DNA of 64,000 nt from Bin55 sp009840545 (lineage in GTDB: Bacteria > Pseudomonadota > Gammaproteobacteria > Pseudomonadales > Azotimanducaceae): NCBI GenBank assembly GCA_965208815.1, contig OZ242357.1, positions 62,001-126,000 on the forward strand, read 5' to 3'. Shown here piece after piece: positions 34,734-43,562 of the stretch. A program made the translations under genes and the position numbers. The notes beneath the pieces are model-generated. The model saw only the letters and a program-made list of their open reading frames with translations, was not told the origin of the DNA and made no database searches. The first letter of the stretch is position 1, and each line of letters begins with the position of its first letter.

Positions 34734-35038
34734 AACCGGAACGCCTGTACGGAATCCTCAGAGAGCCTCACGTCACTGAGAAGGTTACTGGCGTTGCAGA
34801 TTCGTCAAACCAGTATGCGTTCAAGGTGGATATCTCCGCCACGAAGAAAGAGATCCGTGAGGCGGTAGAAACGATCTACGACGTGAAAGTAGAAAACGTG
34901 ACCACTCTGCGAGTCAAGGGACAAAGTGTTCGTCGATTTGCTCGAGTCATTTCTTCGGGAAAACAAAAAGAATGGAAAAAGGCCTACGTGCGACTTCAAC
35001 CTGATGATCGCATCGACTTTACTCTGGAGATCAAGTGA
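34730..35038 (+). CDS. rplW: 50S ribosomal protein L23
   Basis: 102 residues. L23 sits at the tunnel exit and is the docking site for trigger factor and SRP. The family pattern EPHVTEKVTG, YAFKVDISATKKEI and VKVENVTTLRVKGQ is visible. GTG 34730 overlaps the rplD stop (GTGA), and the stop in turn overlaps the rplB ATG, so translation is probably coupled. Confidence 0.97.
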   Translation: MKPERLYGILREPHVTEKVTGVADSSNQYAFKVDISATKKEIREAVETIYDVKVENVTTLRVKGQSVRRFARVISSGKQKEWKKAYVRLQPDDRIDFTLEIK

Positions 35039-35868
35039 TGCCGGTAGTTCGATTGAAGCCTACTTCTCCGGGACGCCGATTTGTCGCCAAGGTTGTTGAT
35101 CCCTCTTTGCACAAAGGATCTCCCTACAAGCCTTTGGTGGAACCGAAGTCGAAGACTGCAGGACGCAACAATAAAGGTCGAATTACAACGCGCCATCGAG
35201 GTGGTGGACATAAGCAACACTACCGCATTATCGACTTCAAACGAAACAAAGATGGAGTCCCTGCCAGCGTCGAGCGACTGGAATACGATCCAAATCGAAG
35301 CTCGCACATCGCATTATTGAAATACAAGGACGGCGAGCGTCGCTACATCATCGCGCCTCGCGGGCTAAGGGTTGGAGATGAAATTCGGTCTGGGTCTACC
35401 GCACCCATCCGAGTAGGTAATGCGATGCCGCTACGCAATATTCCCTTAGGTAGTTTGATTCATTGCATTGAGATGAAACCTGGCAAAGGCGCCCAGCTTG
35501 CGCGCAGTGCGGGAACCTCCGCAAAGCTGCTGGCTCGAGAAGGAGCGCATGCAACATTGCGTCTTCGATCAGGAGAGATGCGAAGAGTGTTGAGCGAATG
35601 TAAAGCAGTGCTGGGAGAAGTGGGAAACAGCGAGCACAACTTGAGATCTCTTGGCAAAGCAGGTGCCAAGCGGTGGCGAGGAATCAGGCCAACCGTTCGT
35701 GGTGTGGCGATGAATCCTGTCGACCATCCACATGGTGGCGGGGAAGGAAAGTCTTCGGGTGGTCGAGATCCTGTTTCGCCGACTGGAATTCCAACCAAGG
35801 GACATCGCACAAGACGAAAGAAAGCGAGCGACGAGATGATTATTCGACGACGGGGAAGAGGTAAGTAG
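35038..35868 (+). CDS. rplB: 50S ribosomal protein L2
   Basis: 276 residues. L2 is needed for subunit joining and peptidyl transfer. The signature MNPVDHPHGGGEGKSSGGRDPVSPTG near the C-terminus includes the functionally important His. ATG 35038 shares its A with the rplW stop (TGATG) and gives the canonical MPVVRLKPTSPGRR; a GTG three bases earlier would add one residue. Confidence 0.97.
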   Translation: MPVVRLKPTSPGRRFVAKVVDPSLHKGSPYKPLVEPKSKTAGRNNKGRITTRHRGGGHKQHYRIIDFKRNKDGVPASVERLEYDPNRSSHIALLKYKDGERRYIIAPRGLRVGDEIRSGSTAPIRVGNAMPLRNIPLGSLIHCIEMKPGKGAQLARSAGTSAKLLAREGAHATLRLRSGEMRRVLSECKAVLGEVGNSEHNLRSLGKAGAKRWRGIRPTVRGVAMNPVDHPHGGGEGKSSGGRDPVSPTGIPTKGHRTRRKKASDEMIIRRRGRGK

Positions 35869-35870
35869 AT

Positions 35871-36149
35871 ATGCCGCGAGCGTTGCGCAAGGGTCCGTTT
35901 GTAGATACTCACTTGCTTGCAAAAGTGGAAAAGGCTCAGCAGACCAGCGATCGCCGACCTATTCGAACATGGTCGCGACGGTCCATGATCGTGCCTGAGA
36001 TGGTTGGATTGACCATCATGGTCCATAACGGACGCCAGCACGTACCGGTTTTCATAACCGAGGAATTGGTGGGACACAAGCTCGGTGAATTTGCGCCGAC
36101 ACGCACTTTTAAGGGTCATGCGGGTGATCGCAGAACGGCACGCGTGTAG
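35871..36149 (+). CDS. rpsS: 30S ribosomal protein S19
   Basis: 92 residues. S19 is in the 30S head near the A site and forms a bridge to the large subunit. The start MPRALRKGPFVDTHL and the signature FITEELVGHKLGEFAPTRTFKGH are canonical. It is 2 bases after rplB. Confidence 0.97.
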   Translation: MPRALRKGPFVDTHLLAKVEKAQQTSDRRPIRTWSRRSMIVPEMVGLTIMVHNGRQHVPVFITEELVGHKLGEFAPTRTFKGHAGDRRTARV

Positions 36150-36167
36150 GACTGAGTGGAATTGGTT

Positions 36168-36497
36168 ATGAGAGTACGTGCAATTGCCAAGAGACTGCGA
36201 GTATCACCCCAAAAGGTAAGACTCATTGCGGATCAGATCAGAGGCAAGAATGTCGAACAAGCGTTTGACATTCTTCAATACGGCGTACAAAAAGGTGCGC
36301 CCCTCGTACGCAAGGTGTTGGATTCCGCTGTGGCAAACGCCGAGACAAATTGGGGCGCGGACGTGGACGAACTCAAAGTGGAAGAGGTTTATGTGAACGA
36401 AGGAGTTCGTCTCAAGCGTTACCGTGCTCGCGCCCGAGGACGGGGAGCACGAATCACAAAACGCACATGCCACGTGACAATAACCGTGGCCGATTGA
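36168..36497 (+). CDS. rplV: 50S ribosomal protein L22
   Basis: 109 residues from ATG 36168 (E. coli 110). GTG 36156 and TTG 36162 are also in frame; ATG was chosen for family length. L22 extends a hairpin into the exit tunnel; the tip region RYRARARGRGARITKRTCHVTI is visible. SPQKVRLIADQIRGK is the conserved N-terminal segment. Confidence 0.94.
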   Translation: MRVRAIAKRLRVSPQKVRLIADQIRGKNVEQAFDILQYGVQKGAPLVRKVLDSAVANAETNWGADVDELKVEEVYVNEGVRLKRYRARARGRGARITKRTCHVTITVAD

Positions 36498-36547
36498 CAG
36501 GACGATTGAGACTTCGAAATGATTAGACGCGTAGCGACGGGAAGTAC

Positions 36548-37210
36548 ATGGGACAAAAAGTAAATCCAAACGGATTTCGGCTGGGTATTGTCCGAGACCA
36601 CACGTCGGTCTGGTACACAGGCAAGCAGAAGTATGTTGAATACCTTCAGAACGACTTGGAAATCCGCGAGTATCTCTCGAAGCGACTGTCACAAGCGTTT
36701 GTCAGCAGAATCGACATCGAACGCCCATCCACAGACGCTCGCATCACCATTCATACTGCAAGGCCGGGGATGGTAATTGGACAGCGCGGTGTAGATGTAG
36801 AAAGGCTGCGAGGTGAACTGAAAGAATTGGTGGGCACGACTGTTGTCGTGAATGTTGAAGAGATTCGAAAACCGGAATTGGACGCCTTTCTAGTTGCTCA
36901 AAACGTAGCTCAGCAGTTGGAGAGGCGAGTTCAATATCGACGCGCGGTGCGGCGGGTTTTGCAGAACGCAATGCGCTTGGGTGCGGAAGGTATTAAGGTT
37001 CGAGTGTCCGGGAGACTAATGGGAATCGAGTTGGCACGATCTGAGGTTTATTCGGAAGGACGAGTGCCGTTGCACACACTACGAGCAGACATTGACTATG
37101 CAGTGGCGGAAGCATACACAACCTATGGCGTCTTGGGTGTGAAGGTTTGGATATTCCGAGGCGAGGTCATAGAAGGATCGGATGGAGGTGCAAGTCCAGC
37201 TGGACTGTGA
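36548..37210 (+). CDS. rpsC: 30S ribosomal protein S3
   Basis: 220 residues. S3 forms part of the mRNA entry channel. The N-terminal MGQKVNPNGFRLGI, the KH domain (GMVIGQRGVDVERLRGEL) and the C-terminal domain are in the usual order. The start ATG 36548 has GGGAAG upstream; 50 bases separate it from rplV. Confidence 0.97.
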   Translation: MGQKVNPNGFRLGIVRDHTSVWYTGKQKYVEYLQNDLEIREYLSKRLSQAFVSRIDIERPSTDARITIHTARPGMVIGQRGVDVERLRGELKELVGTTVVVNVEEIRKPELDAFLVAQNVAQQLERRVQYRRAVRRVLQNAMRLGAEGIKVRVSGRLMGIELARSEVYSEGRVPLHTLRADIDYAVAEAYTTYGVLGVKVWIFRGEVIEGSDGGASPAGL

Positions 37211-37216
37211 ATCCAA

Positions 37217-37630
37217 ATGCTACAACCGACAAGAACAAAGTTTCGCAAGCAACAGAAGGGTCGTAATCGCGGTCTGGCCCAAAGGGCGAATCGCGTATGT
37301 TTTGGTCAGTACGGACTCAAGGCGACCGGACGAGGTCGGATGACGTCTCGCCAGATCGAAGCGGCACGGCGAGCCATGACACGCCAGATGAAGCGTGGTG
37401 GCAAGGTATGGATTCGGGTGTTTCCCGACAAGCCCATTACAAAGAAACCTCTGGAGGTTCGTCAAGGAAAGGGAAAGGGTTCCGTTGAGTATTGGGTTGC
37501 TCAAATTCAACCTGGGCGAATGTTGTATGAGGTTGCCGGTGTGACCGAAGACGATGCGCGACACGCCTTTCGGCTGGCATCGAGCAAGTTGCCCTTTACG
37601 ACATCCATGGTTGCCCGAAGGACGGCGTGA
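37217..37630 (+). CDS. rplP: 50S ribosomal protein L16
   Basis: 137 residues. L16 organises the A-site side of the 50S subunit. MLQPTRTKFRKQQKGRNRG and KRGGKVWIRVFPDKPITKKPLEVRQGKGKG are diagnostic. The latter contains the arginine (in RVFPDKP) that is hydroxylated in some bacteria. Its stop overlaps the rpmC ATG. Confidence 0.97.
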   Translation: MLQPTRTKFRKQQKGRNRGLAQRANRVCFGQYGLKATGRGRMTSRQIEAARRAMTRQMKRGGKVWIRVFPDKPITKKPLEVRQGKGKGSVEYWVAQIQPGRMLYEVAGVTEDDARHAFRLASSKLPFTTSMVARRTA

Positions 37631-37821
37631 TGGATGCGAGCGAGCTTCGAGACCTAACTGACGAAGAGTTGAAGCAAGAATTGGAACGTGCCTTGAAGGA
37701 GCAGTTCAACATGCGTTTTCAGCGAGCGACAGATCAGTTGCCACAGACGCACTTACTGACCGACAGTCGACGCGAGATTGCGCGAATCAAAACCATTATT
37801 CGGGAACGACGTGATGTCTGA
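37630..37821 (+). CDS. rpmC: 50S ribosomal protein L29
   Basis: 63 residues, a two-helix protein at the tunnel exit. DELRDLT-like ELRDLTDEELKQEL and FNMRFQRATDQL are typical. ATG 37630 overlaps the rplP stop; a GTG three bases earlier is in frame. The 3' end overlaps rpsQ by 8 bases. Confidence 0.95.
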   Translation: MDASELRDLTDEELKQELERALKEQFNMRFQRATDQLPQTHLLTDSRREIARIKTIIRERRDV

Positions 37822-38074
37822 TACCACTGCGACGTTGACACGTCGAATGAATGGAATCGTTGTATCCGACAGTGCAGACAAGACGATAGCGGTCCGTATT
37901 GATCGACGCGTTCGGCATCCTCTGTACAAGAAGATCATCGGTCGACGATCGAAGCTTCAGGCTCATGACGAGAACAATGAGGCAAAGGTCGGGGATCGGG
38001 TAACCATCGAGGAGTGTCGTCCGATTTCCAAGACCAAGTCTTGGCGGCTGTCTTCGATTGATGAGAAAGCTTAG
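37814..38074 (+). CDS. rpsQ: 30S ribosomal protein S17
   Basis: 86 residues. An OB-fold primary binder of 16S rRNA. MNGIVVSDSADKTIAVRIDRRVRHPLY and GDRVTIEECRPISKTKSWRL are family segments. ATG 37814 is inside the end of rpmC (8-base overlap) and matches the family length; the longer frame from 37778 would overlap more. Confidence 0.95.
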   Translation: MSDTTATLTRRMNGIVVSDSADKTIAVRIDRRVRHPLYKKIIGRRSKLQAHDENNEAKVGDRVTIEECRPISKTKSWRLSSIDEKA

Positions 38075-38086
38075 GAGTAGGAGTCG

Positions 38087-38455
38087 ATGATTCAGAGCGA
38101 ATCTGTGCTCGATGTCGCCGACAACAGCGGCGCACGGCGCGTTCAATGCATCAAGGTGCTGGGTGGATCTCGCCGAAGATATGCAGGAATTGGCGACACG
38201 ATACGTGTCACGGTCAAGGAGGCCGCACCGCGAAGCCGAGTCAGAAAGGGGCAAATAATGCGTGCGGTCGTAGTTCGGACAAAAAAGGGCGTGCGACGTC
38301 AGGACGGGTCGCTCATCAAGTTTGACCAGAACGCTGCAGTTCTCGTCAATGAGAGCCAAGAACCTATTGGGACTCGCATCTTTGGTCCCGTCACACGAGA
38401 GTTGCGCACGCGGCGTTACATGCGAATCGTTTCTTTAGCACCCGAGGTGCTGTAG
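38087..38455 (+). CDS. rplN: 50S ribosomal protein L14
   Basis: 122 residues, exactly the E. coli size of 122-123. It forms intersubunit bridges. MIQSESVLDVADNSGARRVQCIKVLGG and the signature AVVVRTKKGVRRQDGSLIKFDQNAAVL are intact. AGGAGTAGG precedes ATG 38087. Confidence 0.97.
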   Translation: MIQSESVLDVADNSGARRVQCIKVLGGSRRRYAGIGDTIRVTVKEAAPRSRVRKGQIMRAVVVRTKKGVRRQDGSLIKFDQNAAVLVNESQEPIGTRIFGPVTRELRTRRYMRIVSLAPEVL

Positions 38456-38457
38456 AG

Positions 38458-38769
38458 GTGAGGCGGTTGCGCATTGACGACGAGGTTGTAGTCCTAGCCG
38501 GTAAGGACAGAGGACGAACCGGAAACGTCGTGCGATTTGTAGGTGGTAATAGAGTTGTCGTAGGAAACGTCAATATGGTGCGAAAACACCTGAGAGCGAC
38601 TCAACCGGGTGCACGCCAAGGAATTTTTTCTCAGGAAGCGGCATTGCACATGTCAAATGTGGCAATTTTCAATCCCAACACGGAAAAGCCCGACAAAGTG
38701 GGAATTCGTGAAGAAGACGGCGAGAAGATTCGTTTCTTTCGATCCACGGGCGAGCGAATAGACGCATAA
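38458..38769 (+). CDS. rplX: 50S ribosomal protein L24
   Basis: 103 residues, an assembly initiator at the tunnel exit. The KOW motif (DDEVVVLAGKDRGRTGNVVRF) and NMVRKHLRATQPGARQGIFSQEAALHMSNV-type segments are recognisable. GTG 38458 starts 2 bases after the rplN stop. Confidence 0.96.
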   Translation: MRRLRIDDEVVVLAGKDRGRTGNVVRFVGGNRVVVGNVNMVRKHLRATQPGARQGIFSQEAALHMSNVAIFNPNTEKPDKVGIREEDGEKIRFFRSTGERIDA

Positions 38770-38776
38770 ACAGTTG

Positions 38777-39328
38777 ATGGCTAGTGCTATGAACACACTT
38801 CAGGAAAAGTATCTCAACGAGATTCGGCCTCAATTGATGTCGCAATACGGTTTTTCCTCGGTAATGCGTGTTCCAAGACTTGAAAAAGTCACGTTGAACA
38901 TGGGTGTTGGACAAGCGGTAGGCGATCGCAAACTCTTGGACAGCGCATTTGAAGATCTAATGAAAATTGCCGGTCAGCGACCGAAGATTACCCGTGCGCG
39001 AAAGTCGGAAGCGGTGTTCAAAATCCGGACTGGCTATGCAATTGGATGCATGGTAACGCTACGTAGAACCATCATGTATGAGTTCGTTGAAAGGCTGATT
39101 GGGATTGCCATTCCAAGAGTACGTGATTTTCGCGGTCTTAGTCCTCGAGCGTTCGATGGACGCGGCAATTACTCGATAGGTGTTACGGAGCAGATAATTT
39201 TTCCGGAAATCAATTACGACGAAATCGATTCGATTCGTGGTCTTGATATCGCCATAACCACCACAGCTCGAAACGATGACGAGGGTCTCGACTTGCTTCG
39301 AGCCTTCAATTTTCCCTTTAGGAGTTAG
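38777..39328 (+). CDS. rplE: 50S ribosomal protein L5
   Basis: 183 residues. L5 binds 5S rRNA. VPRLEKVTLNMGVGQAVGDRK and the C-terminal INYDEIDSIRGLDIAITTTA segment are diagnostic. ATG 38777 gives MASAMNTLQEKY; ATG 38789 (MNTLQEKY, 179 residues) would equal the E. coli length and is a fair alternative. No clear ribosome binding site precedes either. Confidence 0.95.
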   Translation: MASAMNTLQEKYLNEIRPQLMSQYGFSSVMRVPRLEKVTLNMGVGQAVGDRKLLDSAFEDLMKIAGQRPKITRARKSEAVFKIRTGYAIGCMVTLRRTIMYEFVERLIGIAIPRVRDFRGLSPRAFDGRGNYSIGVTEQIIFPEINYDEIDSIRGLDIAITTTARNDDEGLDLLRAFNFPFRS

Positions 39329-39331
39329 ACA

Positions 39332-39637
39332 TTGACTAGGCAGTCGCTTCTGGAACGCGAGAAGAAACGCGAAAAAACAGTCGCAAAGTACAAAGTGAGA
39401 CGCGCGGAATTGAAGTCGATCATCAACAACCGCTCGCTCTCCGACGAGGAACGCTGGGATGCACAGCTTAAACTGCAAGCGTTGCCGAGAAACGCGAACC
39501 CAATTCGTTTGCGAAGACGATGTTGTCTAACTGGACGACCCCGTGGCGTGTACCGACGATTCGGTCTTGGGAGATCGAAACTCAGAGAGGCAGCCATGCG
39601 CGGTGACATTCCAGGTCTCAAGAAGTCGAGTTGGTAA
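39332..39637 (+). CDS. rpsN: 30S ribosomal protein S14
   Basis: 101 residues, the long form without zinc cysteines, as in E. coli. RPRGVYRRFGLGRSKLREAAMRGDIPGLKKSSW is the conserved C-terminal half. TTG 39332 is the start, with AGGAG 8 bases upstream and no ATG in reach. Confidence 0.96.
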   Translation: MTRQSLLEREKKREKTVAKYKVRRAELKSIINNRSLSDEERWDAQLKLQALPRNANPIRLRRRCCLTGRPRGVYRRFGLGRSKLREAAMRGDIPGLKKSSW

Positions 39638-39641
39638 TGCC

Positions 39642-40034
39642 ATGAGCATGCAGGATCCCGTAGCTGATTTCTTGACTCGCATTCGAAACGCTTGTGCCGT
39701 TTCGATGCTGTCCGTGTCTATGCCGAGTTCAAAGCTCAAGGTTGCGATTTGTCGCGTGCTGGAAGACGAAGGCTACATTCGAGGATTCTCTGTTGACGAC
39801 GCTGTGAAACCCTCGCTAACTATTCAGCTCAAATATTCCGAAGGAGTTCCAGTGATAGAGGAACTGCGTCGTGTGAGTCGTCCTGGATTGCGCGTCTATC
39901 AGAAACAGCATGACCTGCCAAGAGTACGAGGCGGACTGGGCATAGCGATCGTCAGTACGAATCAGGGGCTGATGTCGGACCATTCAGCGCGTAAGCTCGG
40001 ATTGGGTGGCGAAGTGCTCTGCACCGTGTTTTGA
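39642..40034 (+). CDS. rpsH: 30S ribosomal protein S8
   Basis: 130 residues, the E. coli length, beginning MSMQDPVADFLTRIRNA as in gammaproteobacteria. S8 binds the central domain of 16S rRNA and in E. coli represses the spc operon at the rplE site. VSRPGLRVYQ and GLGIAIVSTNQGLMSD are typical. ATG 39642 lies 4 bases after the rpsN stop. Confidence 0.97.
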   Translation: MSMQDPVADFLTRIRNACAVSMLSVSMPSSKLKVAICRVLEDEGYIRGFSVDDAVKPSLTIQLKYSEGVPVIEELRRVSRPGLRVYQKQHDLPRVRGGLGIAIVSTNQGLMSDHSARKLGLGGEVLCTVF

Positions 40035-40044
40035 GGAAGCTGAG

Positions 40045-40575
40045 ATGTCCCGACTAACCGAACGATCACTTGCAATTCCCAAAGGCGTAGATGTCCAGAT
40101 AACGGACATCGAAATATCGGTAAAGGGACCGAACGGTCAACTCAAGCAGGCACGCGCTGATGGAGTCGAAGTGAATCTCAATGGAGAGGAGGTTTCGATT
40201 AGGACTATCGGAGAGACTCGGCAGGCAAGGGCAATGACCGGCACCATGCAAGCGTTATTGCGAAATATGATGGCTGGAGTGTCCACCAAGTGGGAAAAGC
40301 GACTTGAACTTCAAGGCGTTGGCTACCGTGCTCAACTTCAAGGAAAGAAGCTTGTGCTTCAGTTGGGGTTTTCCCACCCTGTTGAGTTTACGCCACCAGA
40401 AAACATAGAGATTGCTACTCCAACTCCGACCGAAATTGTGGTCTCGGGAGTGGATAGGCAACTTGTGGGTCAAGTTGCGGCCGACATACGTAGCAAGCGA
40501 CCTCCGGAACCGTACAAAGGTAAAGGAGTCCGATACGTTGGGGAGTATGTGAAACGGAAGGAATCGAAGAAGTAG
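40045..40575 (+). CDS. rplF: 50S ribosomal protein L6
   Basis: 176 residues (E. coli 177). Two similar domains; the second has the family segment LQGVGYRAQLQGKKLVLQLGFSHPVEF and the C-terminal RPPEPYKGKGVRYVGEYVKRKESKK. ATG 40045, with GAGGAAG upstream, gives MSRLTERSLAIPKGV; the longer frame would overlap rpsH. Confidence 0.97.
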   Translation: MSRLTERSLAIPKGVDVQITDIEISVKGPNGQLKQARADGVEVNLNGEEVSIRTIGETRQARAMTGTMQALLRNMMAGVSTKWEKRLELQGVGYRAQLQGKKLVLQLGFSHPVEFTPPENIEIATPTPTEIVVSGVDRQLVGQVAADIRSKRPPEPYKGKGVRYVGEYVKRKESKK

Positions 40576-40588
40576 CGGCGGTTTGACG

Positions 40589-40939
40589 ATGATCAGCAAA
40601 CGAGAAGCAAGACTTCGACGAGCCAAGCGGGGCAGGCGGAAAATGCGCGAACTTCGCATGGTTCGATTGACGGTACATAGATCGTCAAAGCATATTTACG
40701 CACAGCTAATCGATCCACAAGGAGAGAAAGTGCTTACGCAGGCTTCGACTCTGGAGGACTCACTTCGAGCTGGTTCGACTGGCAACGTAGAAGCGGCTAA
40801 GAAAGTGGGAGAGCTGGTTGCGGCTCGAGCAAAGGATGTAGGTGTGACCAAAGTGGCGTTTGATCGGTCCGGGTTCAAATTTCACGGTCGAGTCAAAGCG
40901 CTCGCCGACGCAGCTCGCGAAGCTGGCATGGAGTTTTAG
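40589..40939 (+). CDS. rplR: 50S ribosomal protein L18
   Basis: 116 residues. It binds 5S rRNA with L5 and L25. MVRLTVHRSSKHIYAQLIDPQG and FDRSGFKFHGRVKALADAAREAGMEF match the family. ATG 40589 is preferred to the in-frame TTG 40583. Confidence 0.96.
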   Translation: MISKREARLRRAKRGRRKMRELRMVRLTVHRSSKHIYAQLIDPQGEKVLTQASTLEDSLRAGSTGNVEAAKKVGELVAARAKDVGVTKVAFDRSGFKFHGRVKALADAAREAGMEF

Positions 40940-40941
40940 GG

Positions 40942-41451
40942 ATGGCATATTCAGAAGAAATCAAACAGGAAGGGATTGTCGAGAAGCTTGTTTCTTCGAC
41001 TCGCGTCGCGAAAACCGTCAAGGGTGGCCGCCAGATTTCATGGACTGCATTGTCCGTAGTGGGTGACGGGGCTGGACGTTTTGGGTTTGGACGAGGAAAA
41101 GCTCGTGAACGCGTCCAAGCCATTGAGAAATCGGGCGAAATAGCACGTCGAAACATGTTCGAGATCGAGCTCAACGGGCCAACTCTTTGGCATCCGATTT
41201 CAGAGAAGCACGGTGCATCGCGCATCTACATGCAGCCTGCGTCGGAAGGAACTGGAGTCATTGCCGGCGGAACAATGCGCGCTGTACTTGAGGCTGCAGG
41301 AGTCAGAGACGTTCTCGCCAAGTGCTACGGCTCAACGAACCCGACCAACGTTGTACGCGCGACCGTCAAGGGATTAGTCAACATGCGTTCGCCACGGGCG
41401 GTAGCGTTGAAGCGGGACAAGACCGAAGCGGAGGTTCGCGGTTTTGGCTAG
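40942..41451 (+). CDS. rpsE: 30S ribosomal protein S5
   Basis: 169 residues. S5 helps in decoding fidelity. The spectinomycin loop (RVAKTVKGGRQISW) keeps the usual Lys and Gly residues. GDGAGRFGFGRGKA and PASEGTGVIAGGTMRAVLEAAGVRDVLAKCYGSTNPTNVVRAT are diagnostic. It starts 2 bases after rplR. Confidence 0.97.
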   Translation: MAYSEEIKQEGIVEKLVSSTRVAKTVKGGRQISWTALSVVGDGAGRFGFGRGKARERVQAIEKSGEIARRNMFEIELNGPTLWHPISEKHGASRIYMQPASEGTGVIAGGTMRAVLEAAGVRDVLAKCYGSTNPTNVVRATVKGLVNMRSPRAVALKRDKTEAEVRGFG

Positions 41452-41650
41452 AAAGAAGAAATCTGAAATGATTCGGATTCGACAGGTTAAGAGTGCTTTT
41501 GGTCGATTGCAAAAGCACCGTGCGTGTGCCCGTGGTCTCGGTCTGCGGAAAGTTGGACAGGTCGTCGAAGTTGAGGACACTCCATCGGTGCGCGGAATGA
41601 TCGACAGAATAAGCTACATGGTCGAGGTGGAAGAAAGGTCCACATCGTGA
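41444..41650 (+). CDS. rpmD: 50S ribosomal protein L30
   Basis: 68 residues from TTG 41444, which has GGAGG 9 bases upstream (41430-41434) and overlaps rpsE by 8 bases. ATG 41468 would give the commoner length of about 60. QVKSAFGRLQKHRACARGLGLRKVGQVVEVEDTPSVRGMI is the whole conserved core. Confidence 0.93.
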   Translation: MARKKKSEMIRIRQVKSAFGRLQKHRACARGLGLRKVGQVVEVEDTPSVRGMIDRISYMVEVEERSTS

Positions 41651-42081
41651 AGCTGAACGAACTACAAACCAACCCGGGGAGTCGCCGAACGCGAAAACGC
41701 GTTGGTCGAGGTACATCTGCAGGTCAAGGCAAGACCTGCGGTCGGGGTCACAAAGGACAGAAATCGCGCTCTGGAGGCTCCATTGCGCCAGGTTTCGAAG
41801 GTGGCCAATTGCCACTGCAGCAACGTATTCCGACCTTTGGATTTCGATCCCGCATTGGTCGTGTTACGGACGAAATTCGTCTTCATGAGCTCAATTTGAC
41901 GGTAGGAGATACCGTTGACATCGAGAGTGTCAGGAAGGCGGGATTGATTACCTCCAACATCAAACGAGTTCGAATCATTCAGTCCGGCACTATTCAGAGA
42001 GCCGTGACTGTCAAAGGACTAAAGGCCACCCGCGGTGCCCGTGCGGCAATTGAAGCGGCTGGCGGAAGAGTCGAGGAATAG
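41647..42081 (+). CDS. rplO: 50S ribosomal protein L15
   Basis: 144 residues, the E. coli length. The glycine- and arginine-rich N-terminal extension (RVGRGTSAGQGKTCGRGHKGQKSRSGG) threads into 23S rRNA; the globular C-terminal domain follows. GTG 41647 overlaps the rpmD stop (GTGA). Confidence 0.97.
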   Translation: MKLNELQTNPGSRRTRKRVGRGTSAGQGKTCGRGHKGQKSRSGGSIAPGFEGGQLPLQQRIPTFGFRSRIGRVTDEIRLHELNLTVGDTVDIESVRKAGLITSNIKRVRIIQSGTIQRAVTVKGLKATRGARAAIEAAGGRVEE

Positions 42082-42088
42082 AAACGTA

Positions 42089-43414
42089 ATGGCAACGGCT
42101 GCGCCAGCTCTTGCTGGGGTACAAACAGGATTGTCGGAGCTGAGGAACCGACTGCTCTTCGTATTGTTCGCGTTGCTCGTGTACCGCATCGGTACTCACA
42201 TACCGGTGCCGGGCATCAACCCGGACGCCTTGCAGAACCTGTTCGACCAGAACCAGGGCGGCATTCTCGACCTTTTCAACATGTTCTCGGGCGGTGCGCT
42301 GGAAAGGATGAGCATTCTTGCGCTCGGTGTCATGCCCTACATTACATCAAGCATCATCATGAATCTAGTCACGATGATGTATCCGCGACTGAACCAGCTG
42401 CGCAAGGAAGGCGAAGCGGGACGGCGGAAGATCACGAAATACACACGGTACGGAACACTGCTAATCTCCTTGGTTCAAGGAACGGCGCTCACGGGAACAC
42501 TCGTCGCTCAGCAACTTCCTTTCAATCCAGGATTCGGGTTCTTCTTCATTTCTGTTGTGACACTTGTCACTGGCGCACTGTTCATGATGTGGTTGGGCGA
42601 GAAGATTACCGAACATGGCGTAGGAAACGGAATTTCACTGTTGATCTTTGCTGGCATCGTGTCTGGCTTTCCGGGAGCAATTGGGCAGTCCTTCGAGGCG
42701 GCGCGGCAAGGCGATATCAATCTTGCCTTCTTGCTGCTGATTGGAGTAGTGGCAATCGGAGTTGTGGGTTTTGTCGTCTTTATCGAACGGGGCGAACGAC
42801 GAATAACCATCAACTATGCGAAGCGGCAGCAAGGACGCAGAATGGTTCAGGCACAATCCAGCCATTTGCCTCTCAAAGTCAATATGGCTGGGGTTATTCC
42901 AGCAATCTTCGCGTCGAGTCTCTTGTTGGCTCCGGCTTCCATGGCTCAGTGGTTTGGCCAAAGTCCTGGTTTGGGCTGGTTGGAGGAAATAGCGCTGGTA
43001 CTGAGCCCAGGACAGCCACTCTACATAATGATGTTCGCTGCGGGAATCGTGTTTTTCAGTTTTTTCTACACCGCCATCGTGCGCGACCCAGGCGAAATGG
43101 CCGACAATCTCAAACGGCAGGGTGCCTACATTCCAGGAATTCGACCCGGAAAACAGACAGCGGATTACATTGACGACGTAACAACCAAACTTACGATCTT
43201 CGGCTCTGCGTACGTAACGAGCGTATGTCTACTGCCCGAATTCATGATTGTTCTATTTAACGTGACTTTTCAGTTGGGAGGCACTGCGTTATTGATCGTG
43301 GTCGTAGTCTCAATGGACTTCATGGCTCAAGTACAAGCACATTTGATGTCGAGCCAGTACTCCAAGCTAATGGAACAGTCCAACTTGAGGAACTATAGCC
43401 GCCGACCGCGGTAG
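42089..43414 (+). CDS. secY: Preprotein translocase subunit SecY
   Basis: 441 residues (E. coli 443) with ten hydrophobic segments. RIGTHIPVPGI in the first plug region, LGVMPYITSSIIM and the cytoplasmic loop GERRITINYAKRQQGRRM are characteristic. It forms the protein-conducting channel with SecE (13546) and SecG. ATG 42089 with GAGGAA upstream is chosen over the longer frame, which runs into rplO. A Syd homologue, known to bind SecY, is encoded at 54652. Confidence 0.97.
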   Translation: MATAAPALAGVQTGLSELRNRLLFVLFALLVYRIGTHIPVPGINPDALQNLFDQNQGGILDLFNMFSGGALERMSILALGVMPYITSSIIMNLVTMMYPRLNQLRKEGEAGRRKITKYTRYGTLLISLVQGTALTGTLVAQQLPFNPGFGFFFISVVTLVTGALFMMWLGEKITEHGVGNGISLLIFAGIVSGFPGAIGQSFEAARQGDINLAFLLLIGVVAIGVVGFVVFIERGERRITINYAKRQQGRRMVQAQSSHLPLKVNMAGVIPAIFASSLLLAPASMAQWFGQSPGLGWLEEIALVLSPGQPLYIMMFAAGIVFFSFFYTAIVRDPGEMADNLKRQGAYIPGIRPGKQTADYIDDVTTKLTIFGSAYVTSVCLLPEFMIVLFNVTFQLGGTALLIVVVVSMDFMAQVQAHLMSSQYSKLMEQSNLRNYSRRPR

Positions 43415-43441
43415 GGAATCAAGTTCAGAGAGGAATTGTGA

Positions 43442-43558
43442 ATGAAAGTACGAGCGTCGGTGAAGAAGATGTGCAGGAATTGCAAGATCGTTCGAAGGAA
43501 GAGAACCGTTTACGTGATTTGCAAGACCGAACCACGACATAAGCAAAGACAGGGATAG
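43442..43558 (+). CDS. rpmJ: 50S ribosomal protein L36
   Basis: 38 residues, the usual size: MKVRASVKKMCRNCKIV, then RRKRTVYVICKTEPRHKQRQG. The zinc-binding pattern C-x2-C-x12-C-x4-H is complete, so this is the zinc-dependent form. It lies between secY and rpsM, with AGAGG 9 bases before ATG 43442. Confidence 0.97.
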   Translation: MKVRASVKKMCRNCKIVRRKRTVYVICKTEPRHKQRQG

Positions 43559-43562
43559 ATAT